Assembly (NCBI RefSeq): GCF_025215055.1 | Contig: NZ_JANAVR010000001.1 | Span: 1 to 64,000, forward strand | Source: Candidatus Cardinium sp. TP | Lineage (GTDB): Bacteria > Bacteroidota > Bacteroidia > Cytophagales > Amoebophilaceae | Direction of reading: 5' to 3' | DNA length: 64,000 nt | In this document: positions 29,016-39,214 of the stretch, one piece after another | Layout of the letters: every line of letters starts with the position of its first letter | Position numbering within the stretch: the first letter of the stretch is position 1 | Notes under the pieces: model-generated | Seen by the model: only the letters and a program-made list of their open reading frames with translations | Told to the model about the DNA's origin: nothing | Database searches by the model: none | Made by a program: the position numbers and the translations under genes

Positions 29016-29792
29016 CTATTTCATTTCTAGCAGCACTTTTTTATCTGCAATCTTCATGAGTTGTTCTTTAATATCTGCTGCTTTAAAACAGTTGGCAAAG
29101 CCATTGGCTTCTGTTTGAAAACCATTTTCATCTGGGTTTTCAGCCGCGTTTACACAAGTTACCAAAATGCCCAGTGCTAAATCTGCATTATTGACAATAG
29201 CGGTAAGCCACTTTTTAGCCTTCTTAAGCATCTCTTCCTTATAACTCACCACCTCACTCACCAAACCCATGCGCTCTGCATCTTCTGCTCCCATACGCTT
29301 ACCAGTCATGAGGTACTCTAATGCTTTCGTCTTGCCTAATAACTGTGTCAGCCGCTGCGTACCGCCAAAACCAGGAATAACCCCAGAAGAAATCTCTGGG
29401 AAGGCAAAAACAGCATTCTCAGAAGCAAAACGAAAATGACAAGCCAATGCCAACTCAAAGCCAGCACCGAAAGCATATCCATTAATAGCAGCTAAAATAG
29501 GCTTGGGGCAATTTTCTATAAAAGCCAATACCTCTTGACCATGTTCTGCAAACTTTCTTGCATTCAATTCACTTAACTTGAGTAGTTCAGCAACCTCTGT
29601 GCCTAAGGAGAAGATCTCTTCTCCCTCTCCAGTAATAATTACGCCCTCTATGGCCTCATCGTCATATACGTCTTGAATGACACTACGCAATTCAGCAAGC
29701 CTTTTATCTGTTAAAGTAAAGGAGCCGGCTTTAAAGGTAATAGTTAAAATACCATCTTCTAGATTACTTTGTAATGATTCTGTTTTTTCCAT
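29016..29792 (-). CDS. enoyl-CoA hydratase/isomerase family protein (crotonase)
   Basis: A 258-aa crotonase-fold protein. The oxyanion-hole segment KPILAAINGYAFGAGFELALACHFRFASENAVFAFPEISSGVIPGFGGTQRL is canonical and keeps both Glu positions used by hydratases (in ASENA and FPE). The extreme C-terminus departs from the usual E-G-x-x-A-F-x-x-K-R-x-P-x-F motif and is degenerate. Substrate is uncertain: no other beta-oxidation gene is in the window. The repeat element at 28743-29001 lies immediately downstream of its stop. Confidence 0.88.
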   Translation of the reverse strand: MEKTESLQSNLEDGILTITFKAGSFTLTDKRLAELRSVIQDVYDDEAIEGVIITGEGEEIFSLGTEVAELLKLSELNARKFAEHGQEVLAFIENCPKPILAAINGYAFGAGFELALACHFRFASENAVFAFPEISSGVIPGFGGTQRLTQLLGKTKALEYLMTGKRMGAEDAERMGLVSEVVSYKEEMLKKAKKWLTAIVNNADLALGILVTCVNAAENPDENGFQTEANGFANCFKAADIKEQLMKIADKKVLLEMK

Positions 29793-29995
29793 GCTGAACG
29801 CAAATTTGTTTTATAGCTTAATTAACCAAACAATAGACAATAGATAACATTGCACTTTTTCTATATACCCCATTCAATATTCCATTTTATTCCAAAGCTA
29901 AAAACCATAATACCCAAATATACAGGATATTTAAATAGTTCAACCATTTCTTTAGTCTGTATCCTACCATACCGATAGATTAACGCCATATTATG

Positions 29996-31390
29996 TTAAA
30001 GATGAATCACTTCTCCATAAGCAGCAGCTACTGCTTCCATAATGGCTTCGGACATAGTCGGATGGGGATGAACACTATTTTGGATCTCATAGGCAGTTGT
30101 TTCCAGCTTACGTGCGACCACCACCTCTGCAATCATTTCTGTAACATGGGCCCCTACCATATGTGCGCCCAACCATTCTCCATACTCGGCATCAAAAATC
30201 ACTTTTACAAACCCTTCTGGTGCACCAGCTGCATGTGCTTTCCCAGAAGCAGAAAATGGGAAAGTACCTACTTTAATCTTATACCCAGCTTCTTTTGCAG
30301 CTTTTTCTGTATAACCTACAGAAGCTACTTCAGGTTGTAGGTAGGTGCAAGAGGGCAGATTATTGTAATTCAATGGATCTGGTGTAAGACCTGCTATTTT
30401 TTCTACACAAACAATACCTTCTGCCGATGCTACATGAGCTAAAGCGGGCCCTTTGACGAGATCGCCAATCGCATAAACCCCATTACAACTGGTCCTATAA
30501 TAGGGATCTACTGCAACTTTCCCTCCTTCCATAAGAATACCATTTTCCTCTAAGCCGATGTTTTCTATATTAGGCTGCACACCAACAGCAGAAAGGACTA
30601 ACGCACTGTCCATCTGTAAAACGCCCGATTGGGTAGCCATATGTACCGTAGAAGAATCGGCCATCACCTCCACTTTGGTAACCTCTGTAGCCGTATAAAC
30701 CTCTATACCTTTTTTTGTAAAAGATTTAATCACTTGTTTGGATACGGCTTCATCTTCTAAAGGCAATAGATAGGGGTTATACTCCACTAAAGTGACTTTT
30801 GTACCTATTGTATGGTACAAATAAGCGAACTCACAGCCAATAGCCCCCCCGCCTACAATCACTATAGAGGAGGGTTGCCTCGTACATGCCAATGCTTCTC
30901 TATAGCCTATAATATGGACGCCATCGATAGGCAGTTGGGGCAACTGACGGCTTCTTGCACCCGTTGCTAAGATAATGTGTGGTGCACGGTAGAGGTGGGT
31001 TGTACCTGCTGGTGTGGCAACAGAAACGGTACTATGAGGTAATAACTTGCCACACCCTGCTAAAATGGCGATTTTATGCTTTTTAAAAAGATGATGGATG
31101 CCTTGGCTCATAGTAGCCGCCACAGTACGACTCCGCTGCATGATAGCCTCAAAGTTGGGCTTGGCGTGGGTTACTTCAATACCATAAGCTGCAGCATGGT
31201 TCACATAGTCAAAGACCTGGGCGCTTTTTAATAATGCCTTTGTAGGAATACAACCCCAGTTGAGGCAAACGCCACCAAGTGCTTCTTGCTCTACAACCGC
31301 GACATGCATCCCCAACTGAGCGGCTCTAATAGCGGCCACATAACCACCTGGCCCACTCCCGATTACAATAAGATCATATTCCTGAGACAT
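29996..31390 (-). CDS. lpdA: dihydrolipoyl dehydrogenase (E3)
   Basis: The FAD-dependent E3 subunit of 2-oxoacid dehydrogenase complexes. The 464-aa product has GSGPGGYVAA at 11-20, the redox disulfide GGVCLNWGC (Cys42/Cys47) and PTKAL, then the NAD-binding GGGAIGCEFA. The second FAD motif GVYAIGDL follows, and the interface catalytic pair HPHPTMSEA is at the C-terminus. It is alone on the minus strand; E1 and E2 genes must lie elsewhere. Confidence 0.96.
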   Translation of the reverse strand: MSQEYDLIVIGSGPGGYVAAIRAAQLGMHVAVVEQEALGGVCLNWGCIPTKALLKSAQVFDYVNHAAAYGIEVTHAKPNFEAIMQRSRTVAATMSQGIHHLFKKHKIAILAGCGKLLPHSTVSVATPAGTTHLYRAPHIILATGARSRQLPQLPIDGVHIIGYREALACTRQPSSIVIVGGGAIGCEFAYLYHTIGTKVTLVEYNPYLLPLEDEAVSKQVIKSFTKKGIEVYTATEVTKVEVMADSSTVHMATQSGVLQMDSALVLSAVGVQPNIENIGLEENGILMEGGKVAVDPYYRTSCNGVYAIGDLVKGPALAHVASAEGIVCVEKIAGLTPDPLNYNNLPSCTYLQPEVASVGYTEKAAKEAGYKIKVGTFPFSASGKAHAAGAPEGFVKVIFDAEYGEWLGAHMVGAHVTEMIAEVVVARKLETTAYEIQNSVHPHPTMSEAIMEAVAAAYGEVIHL

Positions 31391-31466
31391 AATGAGTTGT
31401 TTACTTTCAGCATATATGAAAAAGTGATAGTTGCTGATATGGTAGACAATTATAATTAAAAACCAG

Positions 31467-32954
31467 CTAATGTACTATACCCAGCTGCTCCTTTATGAGA
31501 TGAATGGCCTGTTTTTTTTCTGCCATAATCATCAGCAAGTCAAAGGCAATAATAACGGTATCACCTCTGGGAATAACATAAACGCCATTGCGTTTTATAA
31601 GGACAATCAATACATTTTCTGGAAAACTCAACTGAACTATTTTTTTACCAATAGCAGGAGAGTCTTGGGGAACAATGACTTCTATTAATGCACTATCTAC
31701 TTCTTTGGATAACTGAATCGTAGGTTCATGGGGTTCCACCTTTGGGGCTTCTAATTGTAGCCACTTGGCAAGTGGCGAAAGGGTCGTGCCTTGAAATAAG
31801 ATAGAGGTGAGCACAACAAAAAAAACAATATGGTAGATCACATCTGCTTGGTGAATGTTATCTAACAACGGATAGGTAGCAAACACAATCGGAACAGCCC
31901 CTCTAAGACCTACCCAAGAGATAAAAATCTTATGTTTTAAATGTAACGTTTTAGAAAAAAACAAGGAAATAAATACACTCAATGGACGAGCTATGAACAT
32001 TAAAAAGATGGAAAGCAAGAGGCCAATGCCAGCTATAGGTATGAGTTTGCCAGGATAAACCAATAGCCCAAGCATAATAAACATTATGATCTGCATCAAC
32101 CAAGCAACGCCTTGGCAAAATTGAATGATGCTTTTTTTATGTGGGAAATCCTTATTGCCTAAGATCAATCCAAGCAGGTAAACAGCAAGAAAGGCATTGC
32201 CATGCAAAAAATGGGTCGCTGAATAGGTAAAAATAACCACAGCTAGCATCAAACCGGGGTAAAGGGAACGGTTGGCCAAACGAAGTTTATCCAACAATAC
32301 CAACATGATTTTACCAACTAAAAGGCCAGCTACACCACCTACAACCATCTCCTGAATAAAGATCCAAATAGCCTCCATAGGGCTAATGACTTGGTTGGTA
32401 AGCAGCAATGTTCTAAATAAAAACATCAAAAACCAGGCCATGGTATCATTGCTACCCGACTCTAATTCTAGCATGGGGCTCAAATTGGCCTTAAGGTGCA
32501 TGTTTTTAGCCCGAATGATTGCAAAAACAGCAGCTGCATCGGTAGAAGCTACAATCGAACCCATCAATAGACCTTCTAACAGGGTGAATTGGATGCTACC
32601 TGCCCAGAGGGCTGTAATCCCCCAAATAAATAGGCCAACACTAAAAGTAGTAATGAGAATACCTACAGTTGCCAGTAATATACCATTCCAAAGAATGGGC
32701 CGTATATGCTTGTACTCGGTTTCTATACCCCCTGTAAAAAGAATCAAACTCAAGGTAATAGCGCCAAGCAACTGAGCGGCTATAGGATTATGAAAATCAA
32801 TACCGCCCCATTGTTCATGACCTGCCGCCATGCCTACTAATAAAAAAATAATCAAGGCTGGAATGCCTAACCGAGTAGATAGCTTCGTAATGAAAATGCT
32901 CAAGAAGAGTAAAAAAGAACCGGCAATAAGCAAGCTTTCTGGAACTAAATGCAT
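31467..32954 (-). CDS. CPA1-family K+/H+ (or Na+/H+) antiporter with C-terminal RCK-type domain
   Basis: A 495-aa protein with about 12-13 membrane helices in residues 1-385 and a cytosolic C-terminal TrkA_C/RCK_C-like domain (KEVDSALIEVIVPQDSPAIGKKIVQLSFPENVLIVLIKRNG...). This is the layout of NhaP2/CvrA potassium/proton antiporters. Motifs include FTGGIETE, the GSIVASTDAAAVFAI helix and ESGSNDTMAW, which carries the transport Asp but Thr instead of the usual Pro after it. GLRGAVPIVFATYPLL is also present. It follows lpdA's orientation but is separately started. Confidence 0.9.
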   Translation of the reverse strand: MHLVPESLLIAGSFLLFLSIFITKLSTRLGIPALIIFLLVGMAAGHEQWGGIDFHNPIAAQLLGAITLSLILFTGGIETEYKHIRPILWNGILLATVGILITTFSVGLFIWGITALWAGSIQFTLLEGLLMGSIVASTDAAAVFAIIRAKNMHLKANLSPMLELESGSNDTMAWFLMFLFRTLLLTNQVISPMEAIWIFIQEMVVGGVAGLLVGKIMLVLLDKLRLANRSLYPGLMLAVVIFTYSATHFLHGNAFLAVYLLGLILGNKDFPHKKSIIQFCQGVAWLMQIIMFIMLGLLVYPGKLIPIAGIGLLLSIFLMFIARPLSVFISLFFSKTLHLKHKIFISWVGLRGAVPIVFATYPLLDNIHQADVIYHIVFFVVLTSILFQGTTLSPLAKWLQLEAPKVEPHEPTIQLSKEVDSALIEVIVPQDSPAIGKKIVQLSFPENVLIVLIKRNGVYVIPRGDTVIIAFDLLMIMAEKKQAIHLIKEQLGIVH

Positions 32955-33174
32955 GGATTTTTATACTTAATAATAACATACAAGGCTAAAAGGGCACAAC
33001 TGGCATAGGTGCACTGCATGATGGCCAATGCCCTAAATTTAAGTAAAAATTAACTGGATCCTACTCAAAAATGCTCCATTATGGATAAATCACTTAACTA
33101 TGTTTAACTTTATAGTTGTTTTTATGCTTAGCTATATAAAATAGCGGGCTTTATCCACTAGGCCAAACCACCTC

Positions 33175-33936
33175 ATGCGTTATTTCATCTACATATCCTA
33201 TCTGGGCAAAGGCTACAGTGGTTGGCAGATTCAAAAAAATGGATATACTGTACAACAAGTGATTGAAGAAGCACTTGGCAAGCTCTTATCCAGGACGATT
33301 ACGATCTCAGGCAGCAGTCGAACGGATAAAGGGGTACATGCCACGCAACAGGTGGCCCATTTTGATTCTATAACGCCTATAGACCCTGTACATTTGACCT
33401 ATAGACTCAATAGCGTTTTGCCATCTGATATCAGCATTACGGCCATTCGTCCAGTAGTAGAGGCTGCACATGCACGTTTCGATGCATGTCATCGTAGATA
33501 TGCCTATACCATTATTACACATAAAGATCCTTTTTATAGAGATCGCGCAGTTTGGCTGCGCCGCACGCCACCGCTTGGCTTATTAAACCAAATTGCTGCT
33601 TTATTTTCTGTACAGGCTGATTTTGAATTTTTTAGCAAGACAACCGATGCCACAAGGGGTTTTATCTGTAACATAGAGGAAGCTGCTTGGGTAGCAATAG
33701 ACGACAAAATTGTTTTTTACATACAAGCCAATCGCTTTTTAAGGGGTATGGTTCGAACGATCGTCGGTACCATCCTTAAAGTAGCCACTGGTAAAATGGA
33801 TAGCGCTACTGTAGCCGAATTGATTCAAAAAAAGCCCAACACACGCCCTATACTTACTTTAATGCCAGCACACGGCTTAACCTTGGTGGAAGTAGGTTAT
33901 CCACCATCCTTATTTGTACAACAAAATGTATCCTAA
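33175..33936 (+). CDS. truA: tRNA pseudouridine(38-40) synthase TruA
   Basis: Modifies uridines in the anticodon stem-loop. The 253-aa product has the N-terminal YLGKGYSGWQIQ motif, the catalytic Asp51 in SSRTDKGVHATQQVAHF, RLNSVLPSDISI and the R-x-Y-x-Y region (HRRYAYTI). NRFLRGMVRTIVGTIL is near the C-terminus. Its end overlaps the start of mnmE by 11 bp, so the two tRNA-modification genes form a translationally coupled pair. Confidence 0.96.
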   Translation: MRYFIYISYLGKGYSGWQIQKNGYTVQQVIEEALGKLLSRTITISGSSRTDKGVHATQQVAHFDSITPIDPVHLTYRLNSVLPSDISITAIRPVVEAAHARFDACHRRYAYTIITHKDPFYRDRAVWLRRTPPLGLLNQIAALFSVQADFEFFSKTTDATRGFICNIEEAAWVAIDDKIVFYIQANRFLRGMVRTIVGTILKVATGKMDSATVAELIQKKPNTRPILTLMPAHGLTLVEVGYPPSLFVQQNVS

Positions 33937-35281
33937 CCAAGATCCTATTGTGGCGCTCGCCACGCCACAAGGCGTGAGCGCCATTGCAGTGGTGCGCCTA
34001 TCTGGAAAGGGCGTAATTCACATCGTGAACCAGCTGTTTTATGGAAGTGACTTGACCAAAAAAGCCTCCCATACGGTTCATTTTGGCATCCTAAAAAAAG
34101 GCGACACCCAAATTGATGAAGTCCTAGTTTCCATTTTTATTGCGCCCCATTCCTTTACCAGGGAAGAGGCAGTAGAAATCTCTTGCCATGGCGCGCCTTT
34201 CATTGTCACACAATTAATAGAGCTGTTGGTAGACCAAGGTGTGCGGATAGCTGAGCCAGGTGAATTCACCAAAAGGGCTTTTTTAAATGGCCGCTTTGAC
34301 TTAGCCCAAGCAGAGGCGGTAGCAGATTTAATTGCAGCCGATAGCATGCTGGCTCATCAAACAGCCCTTCATCAAATACGTGGGGGGTTTTCGGTAACGT
34401 TACAAGCGCTACGTAAAGACCTGCGCCATTTTGCAGCAATGTTGGCATTAGAACTAGATTTTTCCGAGGAAGATGTTACTTTTTTAGAACGAAAAGAGTT
34501 ACAAACATTGGCGGATCAACTGATGCAAACTTTAACACGCCTAATCGATAGCTTTCAACTAGGCAATGTGATTAAACAAGGTGCTTCCGTTGTGATTGTG
34601 GGCAGACCCAATGTAGGCAAATCAACACTATTGAATGCCTTATTACAAGAAGAGCGGGCCATTGTCTCGCCTATAGCAGGCACTACGCGCGATACCATTG
34701 AGGGCACACTACACCTAGGAGGCATACGGTTTAGGTTCGTGGATACTGCTGGCTTACGGGAAAAGCCTTCGGATGCCATAGAAGCGATAGGCATCGAACG
34801 GACCAAAGCGCAACTTAACAAAGCTTGTATCGTGCTCTACTTGGTGGATCTATCTCATATGACCTTTCAACAAGCAGAGGCTGATCTGGTTGCCTTAGGG
34901 GACTTACCCCTACTGAGAATTGGCAATAAAATGGACCTTGCACCACCTGCTGTGCTAGAAGACTTTAAAGATTATTTGTGCATGGCCGCACAAACTGGTA
35001 AAGGACTCAATGAACTTAAAGCGCAGCTTTTACAATTGGTCACACAAAAACCTACTGATGGGTTAGCCACTATTGTGATCAATGCACGCCATTACGATCG
35101 ACTACAAAAAAGTAGAGCAGCTTTAGAAGCTGTGATGGCAGGACTTGCGCAACAACGATCCAATGAATTACTGGTTGTAGATATCAACCGCGCACTATAT
35201 GCACTGGGTGAAATTACAGGAGATATTACCACAGAAGAGATTTTAGGAGAGATTTTCTCTAAATTCTGCATTGGGAAATAG
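33926..35281 (+). CDS. mnmE: tRNA uridine-5-carboxymethylaminomethyl modification GTPase MnmE
   Basis: With MnmG it modifies the wobble uridine of certain tRNAs. The second ATG (33926) gives the canonical start PIVALATPQGVSAIAVVRLSG; an in-frame start 12 bp earlier is possible. The N-terminal folate-binding domain has a PGEFTKRAFLNGRFDLAQAEAV segment. The inserted G domain has GRPNVGKST (226-234), GTTRDTIEG and DTAG. It ends with the invariant FSKFCIGK. The stop codon's final G is also the first base of the repeat element that follows. Confidence 0.97.
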   Translation: MYPNQDPIVALATPQGVSAIAVVRLSGKGVIHIVNQLFYGSDLTKKASHTVHFGILKKGDTQIDEVLVSIFIAPHSFTREEAVEISCHGAPFIVTQLIELLVDQGVRIAEPGEFTKRAFLNGRFDLAQAEAVADLIAADSMLAHQTALHQIRGGFSVTLQALRKDLRHFAAMLALELDFSEEDVTFLERKELQTLADQLMQTLTRLIDSFQLGNVIKQGASVVIVGRPNVGKSTLLNALLQEERAIVSPIAGTTRDTIEGTLHLGGIRFRFVDTAGLREKPSDAIEAIGIERTKAQLNKACIVLYLVDLSHMTFQQAEADLVALGDLPLLRIGNKMDLAPPAVLEDFKDYLCMAAQTGKGLNELKAQLLQLVTQKPTDGLATIVINARHYDRLQKSRAALEAVMAGLAQQRSNELLVVDINRALYALGEITGDITTEEILGEIFSKFCIGK

Positions 35282-35765
35282 TATGTGTTCAGCGCGATGG
35301 CGTCAACTTAAGGGAGATCTATTCTAACACAGAGATAGAAATGGCTAATGCGTATACGTCGTTTCCCCTGTCTGCCAACTTTTTTTATCGGCGGACAGGC
35401 GCTATTTAAATTAACGCAATGGAAGCAAACGCCCATTAAAATGATAGGTATCTGTCATTCAAGTCGCTGGTTTTTTGCGTCAAAAAAACCGCCCCTGTAA
35501 AAAGTCACGGTGTAGAAAGTGGCATTTTACAGATGATTTGGAAAAACAGATCCCTTTCAAGCCCCCACAGGGGGCACTTTCTGTTTTTCCATCTGTAAGA
35601 TGACACTTTCAGTGACTTTTTACCGAGGGCTTGATTTTTTGTCCACTTTTTTATCAAGAAAAAAGTGGGATAAAATGCATTATTAACCAATGGCGTTAAT
35701 AGATACTTTTATATGACAATCAATAAAATATATTCCTTAAGTTGACGCCATTACGTAAACAGATA
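35281..35765. repeat. Composite repeat: outer inverted-repeat element carrying a nested MITE-like copy
   Basis: The outer ends are inverted: left GTATGTGTTCAGCGCGATGG followed by CGTCAACTTAAGG, right its imperfect complement ending TACGTAAACAGATAG. Within it lies a complete copy of the other family form at 35448-35706 (GTATCTGTCATTCAAGTC to a GGCGTTAATAGATAC end), with a central hairpin and the ATCAAGAAAAAAG palindrome. The left part (35295-35420) matches the element at 28743. Minus-strand frames here are not genes. Confidence 0.8.
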
Positions 35766-35789
35766 GGGGAAATAAGCGCGCACCTAAGA

Positions 35790-37231
35790 TTACATTGGCT
35801 TAGATGCACCATCATCTGGCTCTTTGCCCTCTTTTGACCGTGTCCATAAACGGTGTACCACTAGCATCACTAAACCATTGACCACCATACAAGGAAAGAC
35901 GCCATCATTGGTACCCAGGAGGGGAAAAATCCACTTCCGCCAAGCCAAAACAGCTAACGCACCTGCAGCCATACCGGCTAAAGCGGTATGTGGCGCACTC
36001 CGCAAGCCTAAAACAGCTAAAACAAATGGCGCCACGACTACAGGCACATACCAACGGTTATAAAAAAGTGCCACCTTTTCCACGATATAGTAGCTACTAC
36101 TAAGGGCCAACGGAATGGCCAAAATCGCCACAATCAAGATCGGTAGATGGGTCATCCTATAATGGTGTGCAAAAGATTTTTTTTTCTAAAACGCACCGGT
36201 AATATATCATAGCTGATCATAACCGAACAGATATGGAGTCTAGAGTCAGCTGTGGACATCGTCACCGCTAGTAAACAAGTACAAATGATCCCTTTTAGCC
36301 AAGGGGAGGTATGCGCAATGATGTAATGCCAAATTTCCATCCCTGATAGATTTTGTGGCACCCATGCAAAAACAAACAAACCAACTAATGAGAAACATAC
36401 CATTATAACAAAACCAGCTATACCAGCATATAAGAACATTTTTTTTGCTTGGGAAGGACTAGAAGCCATATAGACATTTTGTATATAAGCAGGTTCTATA
36501 CAGTTGACCATAGTAGCTAGATAGCGCAATATAGCTACTGACTTTCTGTTATAAAGGAACAAGTGACCTAACCCAAATTTTTTTTGAGTGGCTGCAAAAG
36601 CAATGGTTTCACCAAATGAAGCATCTGTTTTCTTAAACATAAACCATGCGAAGAGGCCAATAACCGCAGAAAAAGTGATCAACTGCCACATATCCGTTAA
36701 GACAACGGCACGAATACCACCAAATAGTGCATAGGTCACCAGCACGAAAGTAGCGAGGAGGGTAATGGATAATGGACTAGCTGAATCGATGCATATACTT
36801 ATCCCCCGGCACATAATACGAATTTGCATCGCAATCACAACAGTAGAATAACACAGGCTCAATAAAGCAGTAATCATCCTTGGATACCTGCCATATACCC
36901 GCCCTATGGTCTCTGGCATTGAGATATGATAGATAAACTTGGACATATGCATGCCGAGCCAACTAAGCGTAAAAAAAGCAGCCACAACACCAAAAATCCG
37001 CCAACTGACCCAGAAAAGTCCACCAGAGAATTGGGTTACATAACTCATCAACGTAGCCCCACCATAATAAGTGGCCAATATAGTAGCCACTAAATTAGCG
37101 GTAGAAAACGCCCTATTGCCTACAGCATAGGCACGAAAGGTAGTACCGCTTCCTTTAGTAGCATAACACGCTACTGCTGAAGTAGCTAATAAAAAAACAA
37201 TTACTATGAGTAATGGAAGATCAAATAACAT
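35790..37231 (-). pseudogene. sodium:solute symporter (SSS family), split at an A9 tract
   Basis: The upstream piece (36152-37231, start ATG at 37231) carries the SSS core: TTFRAYAVGNRAFSTANLVATILATYYGG, SMPETIGRVYGRYPR, FGGIRAVVLTDMWQ, and AVTMSTADSRLHICSVMISYDI. Its frame ends at a TGA overlapping an ATG (ATGA) that opens the second piece (35790-36155), which encodes the missing C-terminal helices (VVVAPFVLAVLGLRS, GMAAGALAVLAWRKW). The join lies at a run of nine A on the coding strand (T9 at 36177-36185). One extra A would fuse the frames into a protein collinear with the intact symporter at 57885. Polymerase slippage or ATGA coupling could still give function, so the pseudogene label is provisional. 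Confidence 0.75.
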
Positions 37232-37309
37232 AACACAATATAGTTGAATGCATTTTATGCACGGAATCCACAAGTTGCATGAACCTTTTTATTAAAGCCT
37301 ATCATTTCA

Positions 37310-38401
37310 TTAACTACCCTGGGTTTTACCACTTGAATCATCAGACTCCTGCTTGTACCTATTTATCGATACATCACCCCACACAATAGGCCTACCAAGC
37401 AGAGATCCCTCACATAGGTGCATAGGGTGTGATACCATGAGGTGTTGCACGGATGCACACCAACACTGTATTTGTTGTGACGCTTTGGGTATAATGGTCC
37501 TGAAATCATTGTTATTGCCCAGTGCAGCTTTAGCAAAAAGAGTACCTCTCTGCTCCACGTATGTTGGATGCCTAGGATCCCCATACTGTGCCAAACAGGT
37601 CATTGGGATTCCACTTTCTGGTATGCCATAATAATAGTTTTCACATGCCAGCTCGAACGGTGTAGCGCCTACTTTATTTTTTATATTTAAACATTCCAAC
37701 AGATAACCGAACACACGGTTCCATGCTGCCACTTGATTTTGTTTTCCTACAGTTTCAGTTATAAGAGAGGTATACGTGTCTATTAAGTAGGCCACCATGT
37801 CTGGCGCTAAGTCACATGCGTTCACTGCTTCTTGGATAAGGGTGAATTTTCCAGGACCGAACCTGCTGCAAAAAACCTTCTGATATAATGCACCTACATC
37901 AACACCACGGAGACGTTCCAAACAATCAACATAATAACGAAGCTTTGCAAATAATAATTTTAGTACATCCAGATCCCCTTTAACCACTGCCCGAGTCAAT
38001 AGAGGTATTTTCATGCCTATTATTGTTGCGTTTCCACAGCCAGTTATTAAGTATATTACCTTTTCAAGAGGATACTTTGTAAGGTCGAGCTCGATGTATC
38101 CCAGCAACCGATCCAGCAGATCTATCTCACCCATCTCTATTACTTGACAAAGCGCAGTCTTCTTATCGTGCACTTCACACAAATCAGATGTAGACCAGTT
38201 AAAATGATCATGACACATACCATTAGTTTTACACTGCACCTCTATCTGACCATCTGAATGATAACATACTGCTTCTTGCAAGCCACAATACCCACTGTAG
38301 TTAAACAAAATAGATGTAGTATACATACTACAGGAAATAGTAAATAACAAACATGTTACGCACATGACTGTTATTAAGCGTGGAAATCTATTGTTACACA
38401 T
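37310..38401 (-). CDS. putative lipoprotein with degenerate ankyrin-like repeats, 363 aa
   Basis: The N-terminus (PRLITVMCVTCLLFTISC) is a signal peptide with a possible lipobox Cys at about residue 24. The mature part is Cys-rich at first. It then shows helix-turn-helix units spaced like ankyrin repeats: KKTALCQVIEMGEIDLLDRLLG, IPLLTRAVVKGDLDVLKLLFAK, FTLIQEAVNACDLAPDMVAYLID and GATPFELACENYYYG. No repeat keeps the full consensus. An exported, host-facing protein is plausible in this symbiont context; that is inference. Confidence 0.6.
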   Translation of the reverse strand: MCNNRFPRLITVMCVTCLLFTISCSMYTTSILFNYSGYCGLQEAVCYHSDGQIEVQCKTNGMCHDHFNWSTSDLCEVHDKKTALCQVIEMGEIDLLDRLLGYIELDLTKYPLEKVIYLITGCGNATIIGMKIPLLTRAVVKGDLDVLKLLFAKLRYYVDCLERLRGVDVGALYQKVFCSRFGPGKFTLIQEAVNACDLAPDMVAYLIDTYTSLITETVGKQNQVAAWNRVFGYLLECLNIKNKVGATPFELACENYYYGIPESGIPMTCLAQYGDPRHPTYVEQRGTLFAKAALGNNNDFRTIIPKASQQIQCWCASVQHLMVSHPMHLCEGSLLGRPIVWGDVSINRYKQESDDSSGKTQGS

Positions 38402-38497
38402 GATACTTTATACAAAATCCCGGCCGTTATTTAAAAGTAAGAAATTATAATAAAATATTTTTTAATATAAAACAACATCTAAAGGCAGGAGATCTGT

Positions 38498-38893
38498 TCA
38501 GTTCACACTTACAGCGTGGGGCATATCTAAAAAAGAAAGCTCATTTGACTGATATTGCTTAACACGCTTCGCTCCCTGAATACGTCCACTTGATGAACTA
38601 TCAGAGTCCTGAACACTGTTTCGCTTACGCCTTTTAGTAGAGTCAATAGGCCCTGGATGCGCATCGCATCGCCTTTTTGTACCCTTAAGTTTATCGGTGA
38701 TGTGCGTTGAGAGGCCATACTTTTCGAACACACCCGCTATCGATACTTCCCATAAAGACCGCAACCGTGCGTGGTTATCATATTGGTAAGCCGAACTAAC
38801 CTCTCTGTATATACGCATCAAACAATTTTGAGCTTCCACAATGTTTTGTATAGGTATAGCTGCATTTAACATTTTTACAATTATGCTAAGCAT
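38498..38893 (-). CDS. small basic protein of unknown function, 131 aa
   Basis: ATG start at 38893. The N-terminal 60 residues are helical and neutral. The middle is strongly basic with two clusters (LKGTKRRC about residues 69-76, and STKRRKRN about 85-92), followed by an acidic/Ser run (DSDSSSSG). Basic clusters spaced in this way resemble eukaryotic nuclear-localisation signals, suggesting a host-targeted effector, but no family supports this. It is read on the same strand as, and 97 bp upstream of, the ankyrin-like lipoprotein gene. Confidence 0.4.
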   Translation of the reverse strand: MLSIIVKMLNAAIPIQNIVEAQNCLMRIYREVSSAYQYDNHARLRSLWEVSIAGVFEKYGLSTHITDKLKGTKRRCDAHPGPIDSTKRRKRNSVQDSDSSSSGRIQGAKRVKQYQSNELSFLDMPHAVSVN

Positions 38894-39214
38894 ATGCGGA
38901 CTTATTCCCCAAATCTATTTGAGACAAAGGCATGTTTAGCCTTATTTTTTGCTTGACAAAGCAATAAGAAAAAGTAGCTGTTTTTCTATTCATCTATCTG
39001 GTTACGATTACTAATCGCAATTTTTATAGGAGGCGTTTCTTGCAAAAAACCATAGCATTCCCATGAAAAATCACCTGATGTAAATATTTTATTGTTTGTA
39101 GCGTTTTTTATGTATATTAGCCTAATTTTATTTTATCGGTTCAAGTGCAACCACAAAGCTATAAGCGGTTTGTAGCTGATTTTCATCATTAAAATATAAA
39201 CGAACAGAGACAAA
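38894..39214. other. Intergenic divergent region, no gene seen
   Basis: About 320 bp between the divergent small basic protein gene and the first Dcu-type gene. It is AT-rich and should hold promoters for both directions, but I found no matching TTTG/TAnnTTTG pair and no repeat element. Confidence 0.35.

Noticed and set aside
29016-29792. Crotonase considered as a naphthoate synthase (MenB)
   Set aside because: Length and the hydratase-type Glu pair fit a generic enoyl-CoA hydratase better; no men genes are nearby.
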